From: Bacteroidota bacterium
GTDB lineage: Bacteria > Bacteroidota > Bacteroidia > Chitinophagales > Chitinophagaceae
Direction of reading: 5' to 3'
Assembly (NCBI GenBank): GCA_018268035.1
Contig: JAFDXI010000102.1
Location: 186,001-250,000, forward strand
Length of the DNA: 64,000 bases
Part shown: in pieces, positions 1 to 8,651 of the stretch
Position numbering within the stretch: position 1 is the first letter of the stretch
How the letters are laid out: each line of letters opens with the position of its first letter
The notes under the pieces: model-generated
The model's database searches: none
What the model was told of the DNA's origin: nothing
The model's input: the letters and a program-made list of their open reading frames with translations, nothing else
Position numbers and translations under genes: made by a program

Positions 1-18
1 ATAACACTGCAAAAATGT

Positions 19-375
19 TTATTTGATAAGCCTGATGCAAAAAGGATATTTATATAGTTTCCCTTCACTGGCACGGATAGTAGCAACAATCACCAGTATT
101 ACACTTATAATACCTACTGCCCATAACAACAAAATACCAACAATACTAATAAACAGTAAAAAACAAATGATGAATAATGTGATTTGGAAATTGAGTGATT
201 CTTTTGCGTGATAAGCAACAAAAGAAGATTCATCTTTTTTTACGAGATAAATAATAAGTGGCCCAAGAATCGGGAAAAAAAATGTGAGCAGATGAGATAG
301 TAATGCCATTGTCTTTTCATCACTTGTTGGTGGAATTGCAGGTGATTCTTCAGTACCTAAAATATCTGGTTGCAT
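19..375 (-). CDS. DUF4870 (Tic20-like) small membrane protein
   Basis: About 118 residues with the layout of the DUF4870 family: a short soluble N-terminus, the motif KTMALLSHLLTFF, a first membrane segment with FPILGPLIIYLVKK, the conserved stretch HAKESLNFQ and two further hydrophobic segments. The family is found in many bacteria and has no firmly established role. The frame is open further upstream, but the ATG at 375 gives MQPDILG and the usual family length. The stop lies 19 bases from the window edge, so the gene is complete. It is divergent from the small gene at 446 and shows no operon partner. Confidence 0.8.
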   Translation of the reverse strand: MQPDILGTEESPAIPPTSDEKTMALLSHLLTFFFPILGPLIIYLVKKDESSFVAYHAKESLNFQITLFIICFLLFISIVGILLLWAVGIISVILVIVATIRASEGKLYKYPFCIRLIK

Positions 376-445
376 AAAGGTTAATTTTTTTAAAGATAAA
401 TATTTCAATGAAATAACAGAGTAACAACAGCTATACTTTTGTTTT

Positions 446-715
446 ATGAAAATGCGTAATGATGATGTGAAGCGGATAACAGAAATAAAACAATATCTGC
501 TTGACCCGCCGGTTAGTTTCAGGCTCTATGAATATGCTCCCGTTTATTTACGCAAGGCAATTGAAGTATTGCAAAACTATCCTGAATCAAAAAGTGTAAT
601 TGATTATTTCCAACAATTGGCAGAACAATTTGAAACCCGGCAGATAAACCAGGCAAACCTTCTTACCATTTTAAAAGAAGCAGGTATTGCAATCAGCAAG
701 CTCACCAGTAAATGA
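446..715 (+). CDS. Hypothetical protein, 89 aa, soluble and helical
   Basis: Short protein without signal peptide or membrane segment, rich in Glu, Lys and Leu, predicted by composition to be mostly helical. I recognise no family. It reads like a genuine gene: a normal ATG follows an AT-rich leader, composition is balanced and no better reading exists on either strand. It ends about 150 bases before the cobalamin riboswitch and is not part of that transcription unit. A role cannot be inferred. Confidence 0.6.
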   Translation: MKMRNDDVKRITEIKQYLLDPPVSFRLYEYAPVYLRKAIEVLQNYPESKSVIDYFQQLAEQFETRQINQANLLTILKEAGIAISKLTSK

Positions 716-867
716 AAATATCATTATAAACAAATTTTTATTAAACCAGCTTCACTTACTTTTGCCCCGGTTTGGTTTTGAATGATGATAGACCATTACA
801 TGATTTACATTGTAAATGCTTTTTATATTTCTGTATTGACAATGTATTTTTATCAATCATAATATTT

Positions 868-1037
868 GGGAAATCATCTGAAGAATTAAAAGGGAATCCT
901 GTTAAAATCAGGAGCTATCCCCGTAGCTGTAAAACCACCATCTGCTAAAAGATGGAAAAATTACTTAATACCTCAGCCACTGTTAATAACGGGAAGGCAT
1001 TTAAGTAAGGGTTGAGCCAGAAGACCTGCCAAATCAA
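868..1037 (+). ncRNA. Cobalamin (AdoCbl-type) riboswitch aptamer
   Basis: The sequence carries the conserved blocks of the B12 riboswitch in order: GGGAATCCTG with its partner CAGGAGCTATCCCCG, the B12-box-like GTAGCTGTAA, the GCCACTG segment, GGGAAGGC, and the 3' block GAGCCAGAAGACCTGCC ending near 1037. It lies 124 bases upstream of a BtuB-like receptor gene, the expected target. In the family, cobalamin binding lowers expression of the downstream uptake gene. Ends are approximate by about 10 bases because the outermost P1 helix is hard to fix by eye. Confidence 0.93.
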
Positions 1038-1125
1038 AAAACTATCTGGGCTTTCGGGTGAAAGGCAGAATGATAAAGTCTTACTGCAGAAGGCATTTTC
1101 ATTTCGATTACACTTACACGAAAGT

Positions 1126-1164
1126 TCATTCTTCATCACATTAAAAACATTCAAAGAAGAATGA
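1126..1164 (+). promoter_or_regulatory. Start-codon-sequestering hairpin (riboswitch expression platform)
   Basis: TCATTCTTC at 1126-1134 is a perfect 9-base complement of GAAGAATGA at 1156-1164, and the right arm contains the ATG at 1161. Formation of this helix would hide the translation start. Just upstream, CTTTCGGGT at 1051-1059 can pair locally with GAAAG at 1060-1064 or at long range with ACACGAAAG at 1116-1124, a possible competing structure. The pairings are seen in the sequence; the switching mechanism is inferred. Confidence 0.6.
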
Positions 1165-3098
1165 GCATGAAAAAAATTTTTATTGCAACAATTGCATTGA
1201 CGCTTGCACAATTCGCAAAGGCGCAATCCGATACATCAGGAAATGTATTGGATGAAGTGGTGGTAACTGCCACAAAATTTCCAAAAAAACTGAGTGAGAC
1301 AGGCAAAGTATTAACTGTTATTTCGCAACAGCAACTGCAACAAAACAGCAGTCATTCCATTGGTGAAATTTTAAATCAGCAAACTGGCCTGGTAATAACA
1401 GGAAGCACAACCACGCCCGGTACCAACCAATCAGTTTTTATGCGTGGTGCAAGTGCAGGTAACACACTTATTCTTATTGATGGTGTGCCTGTGTATGATG
1501 CATCCGGTATCAGTTCTGAATTTGATATCAATTATATCAATATCAACCAGGTTGAACGAATTGAAATTTTAAAGGGCGCACAATCTACTTTATACGGTAG
1601 TGATGCTGTGGCTGGCGTCATCAATATTATTATGAAAAAAGATGGTTATAAACCTATAACCGGTTTTGCAGATGTTAGTGCAGGAAGTTTTGGTACTATT
1701 AATACTGCTGCCGGTATTAGCGGAAGGCTCAATAAATTTCAGTATAGTCTTGGTGGAGCTTATGTGCATTCCAATGGTATTTCATCAGCTTATGATTCCA
1801 CACATTCAGGCAATTTTGATAAAGATGGTTTTGATGAATATAATATTAATGTTTCTGCGGGCTATGCTATTTCAACGCATATAGATGTGCGGGCATTTGC
1901 GCAGTATAATCAATATAAAGCTGGATTGGATGCTGGTGCTTATACCGATGATAAAGATTACAATCTCAACAACAAAAACCTGGTAACTGGATTAACTGCG
2001 AAATGGGATGCTTCTAAAAATCATCTTGTTTTTAATTATCAATATAATTATATCAACAGAAGTTTTATTGATGATTCTACTGATACACCCTCTTTTTCTA
2101 TATACCAGGATGGCAGGTATAAAAGTTATTCTCATTTTGCAGAATTATATAACAGCACAAGCATTAGCAGTCATGTAGATTTGTTGACTGGTGTGGATTA
2201 CAGGCACAATGCTACACAACAATCTTACTTATCCATCAGCAGTTACGGGCCTTATGAGACTGCATTAGGTAAAGATTCTGCAAGCACTAACCAGTTTAGT
2301 GTTTATGCCTCTTTGTTTTTGAAAAATTTATCTGGCTTTAATGCAGAGATTGGCGGAAGGGTCAATAACCATTCTATATATGGCTGGAATGAAACCTATA
2401 GCATCAATCCATCTTTTAATATAAATAAGCAATGGAAAGTATTTATTAATGTTGCTTCAGCATATCATGTTCCATCATTATACCAGTTGTACAGTGAATA
2501 TGGCAATAAGGATCTGGAGCCGGAAAAATCTCAAACTTATGAAGGTGGCTTGCAATTTGCTTCTGAAAAATTTCAGGCTCGTGTGGTTTATTTTAAAAGA
2601 GATATAAAAGATGTCATTACATTTTATACTGACCCTGTTACTTATGCCGGTAAATATATCAATGCAGATAAACAAAATGATAATGGAATTGAAGCCGAGT
2701 TGAGTTACTCTCCTGTTCAGTCATTACAGTTGATTGCAAATTATACTTATACTGATGGTAAAATCACTGACGTAACTTCTGGCAAAGACACTTCTTATTT
2801 TAATTTATACAGGAGGCCGCATAATGTTTTTAATTTCAGCGTGCAATGGCAGTACAAAAAATGGGCAGCTTCTGCAAGGCTGCATACAACCAGTTATTTT
2901 TATGAATCAACCTATATGATGCCGCCAGAAAAATTTAATGGCTATTATACGATTGATTTATATGCAGAATATAAACCAACAAAAGCGCTTGGGATTTTTG
3001 CAGATGCAAGAAATATTACAGACCAACATTATTTTGAGCTTCCTGGTTATAATAGCAAACCTTTTAATATCATGGCGGGATTGCATATCAATTTTTAA
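1161..3098 (+). CDS. btuB: BtuB-like TonB-dependent cobalamin receptor
   Basis: Outer membrane receptor for TonB-driven uptake, here most likely of cobalamin or cobinamide because a B12 riboswitch precedes it. The 645-residue protein has a signal peptide (KIFIATIALTLAQFAKA), a TonB box DEVVVTATK near residues 30-38, a plug domain with MRGASAGNTLILIDGVP around residue 95 and a long beta-barrel ending in a terminal Phe, as usual for outer membrane barrels. Two in-frame ATGs exist, at 1161 and 1167; the first is embedded in the regulatory hairpin and the second lies just outside it. The CWC gene follows after 10 bases and the ATPase gene overlaps that, so the three are probably one transcript. 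Confidence 0.92.
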   Translation: MSMKKIFIATIALTLAQFAKAQSDTSGNVLDEVVVTATKFPKKLSETGKVLTVISQQQLQQNSSHSIGEILNQQTGLVITGSTTTPGTNQSVFMRGASAGNTLILIDGVPVYDASGISSEFDINYININQVERIEILKGAQSTLYGSDAVAGVINIIMKKDGYKPITGFADVSAGSFGTINTAAGISGRLNKFQYSLGGAYVHSNGISSAYDSTHSGNFDKDGFDEYNINVSAGYAISTHIDVRAFAQYNQYKAGLDAGAYTDDKDYNLNNKNLVTGLTAKWDASKNHLVFNYQYNYINRSFIDDSTDTPSFSIYQDGRYKSYSHFAELYNSTSISSHVDLLTGVDYRHNATQQSYLSISSYGPYETALGKDSASTNQFSVYASLFLKNLSGFNAEIGGRVNNHSIYGWNETYSINPSFNINKQWKVFINVASAYHVPSLYQLYSEYGNKDLEPEKSQTYEGGLQFASEKFQARVVYFKRDIKDVITFYTDPVTYAGKYINADKQNDNGIEAELSYSPVQSLQLIANYTYTDGKITDVTSGKDTSYFNLYRRPHNVFNFSVQWQYKKWAASARLHTTSYFYESTYMMPPEKFNGYYTIDLYAEYKPTKALGIFADARNITDQHYFELPGYNSKPFNIMAGLHINF

Positions 3099-3108
3099 AA
3101 AGAGAATT

Positions 3109-3339
3109 ATGCCTTTGCATGAAATGAAAATTTGCCCAAGGTGTAACACTACTTTTGAATGTAAGACAGGTAATATTACAGTTTGCCAGTGTAATGGCAT
3201 AATATTAAGTACAGAAGAAAGGGCTTTTATTGAAATGCGGTATGCTGATTGTCTTTGTGCCAAATGCCTGCTGCAATTAAAAGACAGGTATGTCTTTTTT
3301 AAGGAAAAATATTTTTTGAATCAAAATAAATTTGGTTGA
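3109..3339 (+). CDS. Cysteine-rich CWC-family protein, 76 aa
   Basis: A very short soluble protein with eight cysteines: CPRC at residues 9-12, C18, CQC at 26-28, and CLCAKC at 48-53. The spacing fits the cysteine-rich CWC family and suggests zinc or another metal bound by paired knuckles. The frame is open upstream into btuB, but ATG 3109 lies just after the btuB stop and yields the family's compact size; ATG 3124 is the alternative. Its TGA overlaps the TTG start of the ATPase gene by two bases, which implies coupled translation. The location behind a B12 riboswitch suggests a role near cobalamin handling, but the family has no proven function. Confidence 0.75.
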   Translation: MPLHEMKICPRCNTTFECKTGNITVCQCNGIILSTEERAFIEMRYADCLCAKCLLQLKDRYVFFKEKYFLNQNKFG

Positions 3340-4049
3340 AAGAACTGGCATTTTTTAACTGGAGTGGTGGCAAAGATTCAGCATTGGCATTATATAAAGC
3401 AATGCAAACAGGTCGCTACAATATTAGATGCCTGCTTACAAATATCAATGGTGATAATAACCGTGTATCCATGCATGGTGTAAGAAAAGATTTAATGGAA
3501 CAACAGGCGGCATCAATAGGATTGCCGCTTGTTACCATTGATTTGCCAAATGAACCAACCATGGAGCAGTATGAAAAGTTGATGATGGATAAGGTAAATG
3601 ATTTAAAAAAATCAGGTTGTGCTAAGGCAATCTTTGGTGATATTTTTTTAGAAGACCTCAAGGCTTACCGTGAAAAGCAATTAATGCAGGCAGGCATTGA
3701 ATGTGTTTTTCCATTATGGAAAACTGACACTAAAATTCTGATGAAAAAATTTATTGCAACAGGTTTTAAAGCCATTGTTGTTTGTGTGAATGAAAAGTTT
3801 CTTAATAAAAGTTTTTGTGGCAGATTGTTGGATGAATTATTTGTGAATGACCTTCCGGAAGGAGTTGATGTTTGTGGTGAAAACGGCGAGTTCCATTCTT
3901 TTGTTTTTGATGGCCCTATATTTAAAAATGCAATCAAATTTAAAAAAGCAGGTTTTGTATATAAACAATATGAGGCACCAAAATCGAATGGTTCAAATTT
4001 TGCTCAAAACAAATATGGCTTTTGGTTTTGTGATATAAAAGCAATTTGA
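3336..4049 (+). CDS. Dph6/COG2102-type PP-loop ATPase
   Basis: 237-residue adenine nucleotide alpha-hydrolase. The PP-loop SGGKDS is at residues 10-15 and the family signature GENGEFHSFVFDGP near residue 181. Archaeal and eukaryotic relatives (Dph6) amidate diphthine on elongation factor 2; bacteria lack diphthamide, so the substrate here must be different. Translation starts at TTG 3336, overlapping the stop of the CWC gene, and no ATG lies near enough to preserve the PP-loop context. Regulation by the upstream riboswitch suggests a function linked to corrinoids, such as an amidation or ligase step in salvage. That role is an inference. Confidence 0.85.
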   Translation: MKELAFFNWSGGKDSALALYKAMQTGRYNIRCLLTNINGDNNRVSMHGVRKDLMEQQAASIGLPLVTIDLPNEPTMEQYEKLMMDKVNDLKKSGCAKAIFGDIFLEDLKAYREKQLMQAGIECVFPLWKTDTKILMKKFIATGFKAIVVCVNEKFLNKSFCGRLLDELFVNDLPEGVDVCGENGEFHSFVFDGPIFKNAIKFKKAGFVYKQYEAPKSNGSNFAQNKYGFWFCDIKAI

Positions 4050-4134
4050 ATGTTTCTAAAAAGAAGGGAAACAGAAAGCAGTTGAGCAGAATAAAAATTT
4101 CCCTCAATAAAATATTTTATGAAACGCCTGACTA

Positions 4135-6306
4135 CTACATTTTTATTTTAGCAGTGATATAAAAAGTTCTCCCGTCAGCAGGTAAAATACCAGGCCCCGG
4201 ATACATTGTTATTCTGCGGTTGAAATATTTTTCATTTGTAAAATTGTTGATACCTACGCTTATGGAAAATTGATTACTTATTTGCCAGTTAAAATCCCAA
4301 TCCCAGACATGATATGCAGGAATCAAACCGGTAACACCATTTGTGCTGCTGAGTGTATTCAAAGCATCGTTAAAACATTTACTGGTATAACTGTATTGAA
4401 TGCAAGTGGAAAGATTTTGATATTTAAAATTAAGGCCTGCTTTTTCTATCCAGACTGGTGCATTTTCTACTGAGTTGCCTTTGATATTTGTATTCACACC
4501 ATTTTTGTTGATGCTGCCAGTAACATACCTCGAGTGGTTATATGCCAGTGAGTTGAATAATGATAAATATGCTATATATCCCTGTCTCCACAACATAGAT
4601 TCAGTATATATTTCAACGCCTTTTGAAACAGAGTTTCCAATATTTGTGGTGAGTAAATGATTGGCACTGTCGGAGCCGGTAAAAGCCAATAAGCCAACCC
4701 TGTCTCCATAGTATAAATAATATGGATTGATGTCAAACCAAAGCAGGCTGTTGATATTTCCCCTGATCCCAAAATCTATATCATAACCTTTACTGTCTTT
4801 GAGGTTAGGATCTATTTTATCAAGTTGTGTTGCAGGTGTAATGTTTGAATATAAATAAGGGCGGTAAGCCTGCGAAATATTGCCGTACAATTGTACTGTT
4901 TTATTCAACTGGTATTGCAATCCAAGACCTGCTAAAGGAAAATTTCTTTTTTGTTTATAAGTAATATTTGTTGTCCCATTAGTAATTATTCCGTTCATGG
5001 ATGAGTTAATGAATTCATACCTTATGCCGGGAACGACCAGAAATTTTTTTGAAACAGTAAAAATATTTTCTGTAAACACTGCATAGTTTATTGTATGCAG
5101 TTTCAGATCAGTGCTATAGGGCGTTATATCTGTGAGATCAAAATCACTTCCTGTTGTGCCCACACCTTTTTGTTTACGCCGGGTTGTTTCATTAAAATAG
5201 CGTACACCTGCTGCAAGTGTACTTGTTGAATTACCTGTTTTATAAGTATGTAAAAGTCTTGCTTCAGTTGTAAACCCAGCATAATAATCTCTGTCAAGCT
5301 GCCTTGGATTATAAGAACCGATTGAAGTATTGAAAGTGTCTTTGATGTTTGGCGGATTGATAAACTGCACACTGTTTCTTTGCCCTGAGGTAATGTTGGC
5401 CGTAACCTGCAAATGAGTTTGGGCTGATAAATCGTATTCAAAAATAATTGCCGGGATAAAAATTTTCGGTTGAAAATAATTTCTTGAACGGATAGCCTGC
5501 CGGTTGTCTGCACTGAACTGTGCATCATCTAATCCGCCTGCTATCTGTTGCACGTAATTCATACCTGAATACTGGAATGCGATACTGCCTCTGCTGTTGA
5601 TATTGTATTGAATGTTGGCATAAAAAGCATGATAGTCTAAACGTGCGTCATCACGCCAGCCGTTAGTATGCCTGTAATCAAAATATGCATAGTAATTTAT
5701 TTTGCCTGTAGTGCCACCAATGGCATTATATGAATTAAAAAAATTGTTGGAACCCATTGTCTGGCTGCTTTCAATTGATAAAGGTTTTGTACTGTCCCCT
5801 TTCTTTAAAATAAAGTTCATCATACCTCCAAACTGAGGCCCAAACTGTAATGCAGATGAGCCACGCAGGTATTGAATTTCCTGGATAGCCTGTAATGGTA
5901 TGGTATAATGATTTTCAGGGTAACCAAACTGGTCTGAATTGGTAGGATATCCATTTTGTCGCATGTTCATTTCAATGCAACGGTGTGCATCAGTGCCGCG
6001 TGTACCCAGGTTTAATTGTGTGCCACCGCCATCCATTTCCCACATATTTAAACCGGGAATTTTTGCAAATGCCATACGTTGCACATTTGCTGACAGGTTA
6101 CCTGTAATGGCGCCATCATCTAAAACATTAGTCTTTTTCCCAGCAAAAATGATTGCATCCTGAACCTGCGGGAGGTAATATTTATTTTTAAGAATGGTAG
6201 TTACAGTAACACTATCAAGTATTTTAACAGAAATAGTGTCACTTTGTGCTTTTGCATGAATGGCAATAAAATAAATAATAATTAATGTAGTTAATTTTGG
6301 TTGCAC
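4135..6306 (-). CDS. FecA-like TonB-dependent outer membrane receptor
   Basis: 723-residue receptor with signal peptide ending AIHAKAQS, a TonB-box-like segment DSVTVTT, a plug with LGTRGTDAHRC and LRGSSALQFGPQFGG, and a large barrel ending AKIKM. The plug resembles iron(III) dicitrate-type receptors, which carry iron chelates. It lacks the carboxypeptidase-like N-terminal domain of SusC-type receptors, and no SusD partner is nearby. It is the third gene of a minus-strand run with the haloperoxidase-like and DoxX-like genes, with an 18-base gap to the latter. Substrate is unknown; iron chelates are the first guess from the family. Confidence 0.85.
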   Translation of the reverse strand: MQPKLTTLIIIYFIAIHAKAQSDTISVKILDSVTVTTILKNKYYLPQVQDAIIFAGKKTNVLDDGAITGNLSANVQRMAFAKIPGLNMWEMDGGGTQLNLGTRGTDAHRCIEMNMRQNGYPTNSDQFGYPENHYTIPLQAIQEIQYLRGSSALQFGPQFGGMMNFILKKGDSTKPLSIESSQTMGSNNFFNSYNAIGGTTGKINYYAYFDYRHTNGWRDDARLDYHAFYANIQYNINSRGSIAFQYSGMNYVQQIAGGLDDAQFSADNRQAIRSRNYFQPKIFIPAIIFEYDLSAQTHLQVTANITSGQRNSVQFINPPNIKDTFNTSIGSYNPRQLDRDYYAGFTTEARLLHTYKTGNSTSTLAAGVRYFNETTRRKQKGVGTTGSDFDLTDITPYSTDLKLHTINYAVFTENIFTVSKKFLVVPGIRYEFINSSMNGIITNGTTNITYKQKRNFPLAGLGLQYQLNKTVQLYGNISQAYRPYLYSNITPATQLDKIDPNLKDSKGYDIDFGIRGNINSLLWFDINPYYLYYGDRVGLLAFTGSDSANHLLTTNIGNSVSKGVEIYTESMLWRQGYIAYLSLFNSLAYNHSRYVTGSINKNGVNTNIKGNSVENAPVWIEKAGLNFKYQNLSTCIQYSYTSKCFNDALNTLSSTNGVTGLIPAYHVWDWDFNWQISNQFSISVGINNFTNEKYFNRRITMYPGPGILPADGRTFYITAKIKM

Positions 6307-6324
6307 CTATATATTTTTTAATAG

Positions 6325-7134
6325 TCAAACAGAAAGTTTTGCTGGTGATTGAGTTATGTTTTTTACTGAAAATGTTTCAACCTTAGTTGACGTTAAATAC
6401 CATAATGCAAGGATGCAGCCATAACTGCCACTACGTTCAATAAATTCAAAAAGCTCCCAGTGTGGGTAAAACAATTCGGTAATCATTTTCCATATAAAGA
6501 ATACCAGTAAGTATGAATGAAAAGGTTTGAATAAAACAGATAGTGCAGCAGCTATTTCAAAAGCGCCAACAATATGTGCAATTAATAAAGGATTAGAAAA
6601 ACCAATTGATTTGTATTGATCAAGCAAAGATTGTTTCTCAATCAGGTTTAGCCATCCATGCCCACATAGTAATAAGAATACAAAAATACGCAGGCAAATC
6701 TTTACCTGCTTTAGTGTTTTTTCATCAAACCTGATGTCGTTTAATTTTACAGGTTTGAGCCACTTGCCGTCAGAAGTATAGGTTAGCAACAGCAAAGCAA
6801 ACGGCGCACCGTAATTGCCGCCACGTTCAATAAATTCAGCAAATGGCTCTCCCGATAATGGCCTTAGCAGAGCTGTGAGAAAACCCCAGATAACCAGCCA
6901 TAGAAAAACAATCCGTAATGGATAGAATAAAATAATCAACCCCATTATAATATCCATTGCTCCAACATAAGGCATCAATGTGTAAGACAGCTCACGGCCT
7001 ATTCCAAAAACACCAAAATAATTGCACCATATTTCTTTTGTTATTATTCCAAAACTGCCATGACCAATGAAACACAAAGCGCTTGCAATTCTAAGAATAA
7101 AATATGCTTTATGTTTACTTGTGGGGCATAACAT
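6325..7134 (-). CDS. DoxX-like membrane protein with internal duplication
   Basis: 269 residues, about eight hydrophobic segments and no signal peptide. The two halves are clearly related: the first has GHGSFGIITKE and FIERGGNYGAPFALLLLTY, the second GHGWLNLIEKQ and FIERSGSYGCILALWYLTS, each framing a block of four membrane helices. Single-unit DoxX/DoxD relatives are four-helix proteins, so this looks like a tandem duplication and fusion. It lies 14 bases after the haloperoxidase-like gene and 18 before the receptor gene, so the three are very likely co-transcribed. Function is unknown; the operon hints at a redox or metal-uptake context. Confidence 0.7.
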   Translation of the reverse strand: MLCPTSKHKAYFILRIASALCFIGHGSFGIITKEIWCNYFGVFGIGRELSYTLMPYVGAMDIIMGLIILFYPLRIVFLWLVIWGFLTALLRPLSGEPFAEFIERGGNYGAPFALLLLTYTSDGKWLKPVKLNDIRFDEKTLKQVKICLRIFVFLLLCGHGWLNLIEKQSLLDQYKSIGFSNPLLIAHIVGAFEIAAALSVLFKPFHSYLLVFFIWKMITELFYPHWELFEFIERSGSYGCILALWYLTSTKVETFSVKNITQSPAKLSV

Positions 7135-7148
7135 TTTTGATATCTATT

Positions 7149-8501
7149 TTATTTGTTTTTAGCCAACTCTTTGCTTGGTCCTAATAATTTATCCATCACT
7201 AAATCGCCTATAAAAATGCCTTGCCTCCTTCCTTCGAGAATGGCATTATAATAATGGATGCCTCCGTAAAAACGGCTCCTCGAAACTTCCCATGTAGCTT
7301 CTGAGAATGAAGAAAAACTCCTGTCAGGCCAACCCCAATCACGTTCTGATGAATCCCTGAATGATGTGCTATCACCATAAGTTCTTGCTAAAAACCTGGC
7401 AGCGCCTGCAGAAATTACAGAGTGCGCACTGATATATTCAGGAAAAGGAGGAGTTTGCAAAAATGGTTTCCAGTTTGGATCAATATATTGATTGATAAAA
7501 GTTTCAGGTCGTATTAAATCCCAATGATACTTACACCACCAGGCATCAATGAATCCGTCAAACATTGCAATGGAGGCGCCGGTATATGCATATACAGTTT
7601 GGTACCAGTCGCTTTTTTTTGTTTTTGCAACAGTGCCAACAACTTCCATCCAATGTCCGCAAGGTGTCATGGCTTTGGTGGCAAACATTACATGGCCTTC
7701 CTGGTGCAATTTGAATGAATTACAATCCCAGAAATTGGCTATCCATTGCATGTTTGTGTCCAATGCATTCACTGTATCATACACCATTTTTGCCATAGCA
7801 TAAAATGGCGAGCCTGGTTCTTTGCTAAATTCAGGTGGTGGTATGATAGGATATTGGTTGGGAGAATCCAATGCCATAGTGCGTATGGTCATCCATTTGG
7901 GTTCTACCGCATCAAAATATCCTGGAGGTGTAGGCGACCAATGTCCATCCAAACCTGTTACTGTGAATTTTGAACCACGTGTTTTACCATAACTATCTTT
8001 TGTACTCCACTTAAGAATAGCGAGTGCCATTTGATTGCCATAGCTCACTGAACTGTCAAACATTTCAGTAGTCATGTTTGTGTTTTTTGCAAGTGTAGTA
8101 ACAGAGTCAATCAAAGCATCCATCCTGTCTTCTGAAAATGTCAATGCTCGCCCCACTTTCATCATTGCGATTACAGATGCAAAAGGAAAATCCACCTGGT
8201 CTGGTTTTGCAGGAGTGGGTAAGCTATCAAGGTCTTTTATTTTCCCTTCAAGTGAAGCATAATGTTCCCCTTCTTTTGCAAGGGTTTCATAAGCTGCAAG
8301 ATTTGCATAAGCAAAAATTCTTGATGCTACAGGTGGGGTAAAGATGTCGTAAATTATCACGTAATTCAGTTCATGCATTGCACCTGAATATAGTAGCGGA
8401 TCGTGTAGAACTGTTTTGTAATCTTTTTTATTGCAGGATGTAGCCACAACGAGAATCGCCAATAACCCCAACAAGACTCTTCTTTTCATTTTTCTTTTCA
8501 T
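7149..8501 (-). CDS. Vanadium-dependent haloperoxidase / PAP2-superfamily lipoprotein
   Basis: About 450 residues from ATG 8501 (ATG 8489 is the alternative). The N-terminus MKRR plus a hydrophobic stretch ending VVATSC is a lipoprotein signal. The C-terminal third contains the three phosphate/vanadate-pocket motifs: K-x6-RP (K324, R331), SAHS (S358, H360) and SR-x5-H (R410, H416). These are shared by acid phosphatases and vanadium haloperoxidases; the helical length and the H-bearing central motif match the haloperoxidase-like branch common in Bacteroidota. Halide oxidation cannot be told from phosphatase activity by sequence alone. It heads a probable operon with the DoxX-like and FecA-like genes. 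Confidence 0.85.
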   Translation of the reverse strand: MKRKMKRRVLLGLLAILVVATSCNKKDYKTVLHDPLLYSGAMHELNYVIIYDIFTPPVASRIFAYANLAAYETLAKEGEHYASLEGKIKDLDSLPTPAKPDQVDFPFASVIAMMKVGRALTFSEDRMDALIDSVTTLAKNTNMTTEMFDSSVSYGNQMALAILKWSTKDSYGKTRGSKFTVTGLDGHWSPTPPGYFDAVEPKWMTIRTMALDSPNQYPIIPPPEFSKEPGSPFYAMAKMVYDTVNALDTNMQWIANFWDCNSFKLHQEGHVMFATKAMTPCGHWMEVVGTVAKTKKSDWYQTVYAYTGASIAMFDGFIDAWWCKYHWDLIRPETFINQYIDPNWKPFLQTPPFPEYISAHSVISAGAARFLARTYGDSTSFRDSSERDWGWPDRSFSSFSEATWEVSRSRFYGGIHYYNAILEGRRQGIFIGDLVMDKLLGPSKELAKNK

Positions 8502-8535
8502 TAAATTTAAAAAAAAGACACTGCCAGGAATAGCA

Positions 8536-8651
8536 GCGTCGTTTGCTTGTATTAGAGACAAAAAAATTTATATCATTTATATTTATATCAACTTTATCAG
8601 ATTTAAATATATAGACGCCATTAAGAATAATGGCGCCTTTTGCTTGTATTA
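8536..8651. repeat. Imperfect 19-bp direct repeat upstream of the haloperoxidase gene
   Basis: GCGTCGTTTGCTTGTATTA at 8536-8554 recurs as GCGCCTTTTGCTTGTATTA at 8633-8651, 17 of 19 identical, 97 bases apart. A third, inverted 12-base core is at 8990-9001. Spacing and placement between genes suit a regulator-binding site or the footprint of a short mobile repeat. Confidence 0.6.
8616..8635. other. Perfect 8-bp hairpin followed by T-run
   Basis: CGCCATTA (8616-8623) and TAATGGCG (8628-8635) form a perfect stem with loop AGAA; on the plus strand CC and TTTT follow. No plus-strand gene is seen upstream, so it may be a leader structure of the minus-strand operon or the end of an unseen RNA. Confidence 0.45.

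Noticed and set aside
69-84. Sigma-54 -24/-12 promoter resemblance (TGGCACG-N4)
   Set aside because: The -12 GC is not in place and the site lies inside the DUF4870 coding sequence.
945-1226. 93-residue minus-strand open reading frame
   Set aside because: It is antisense to the riboswitch and the btuB signal peptide, and its cysteines come from the conserved riboswitch sequence read backwards.
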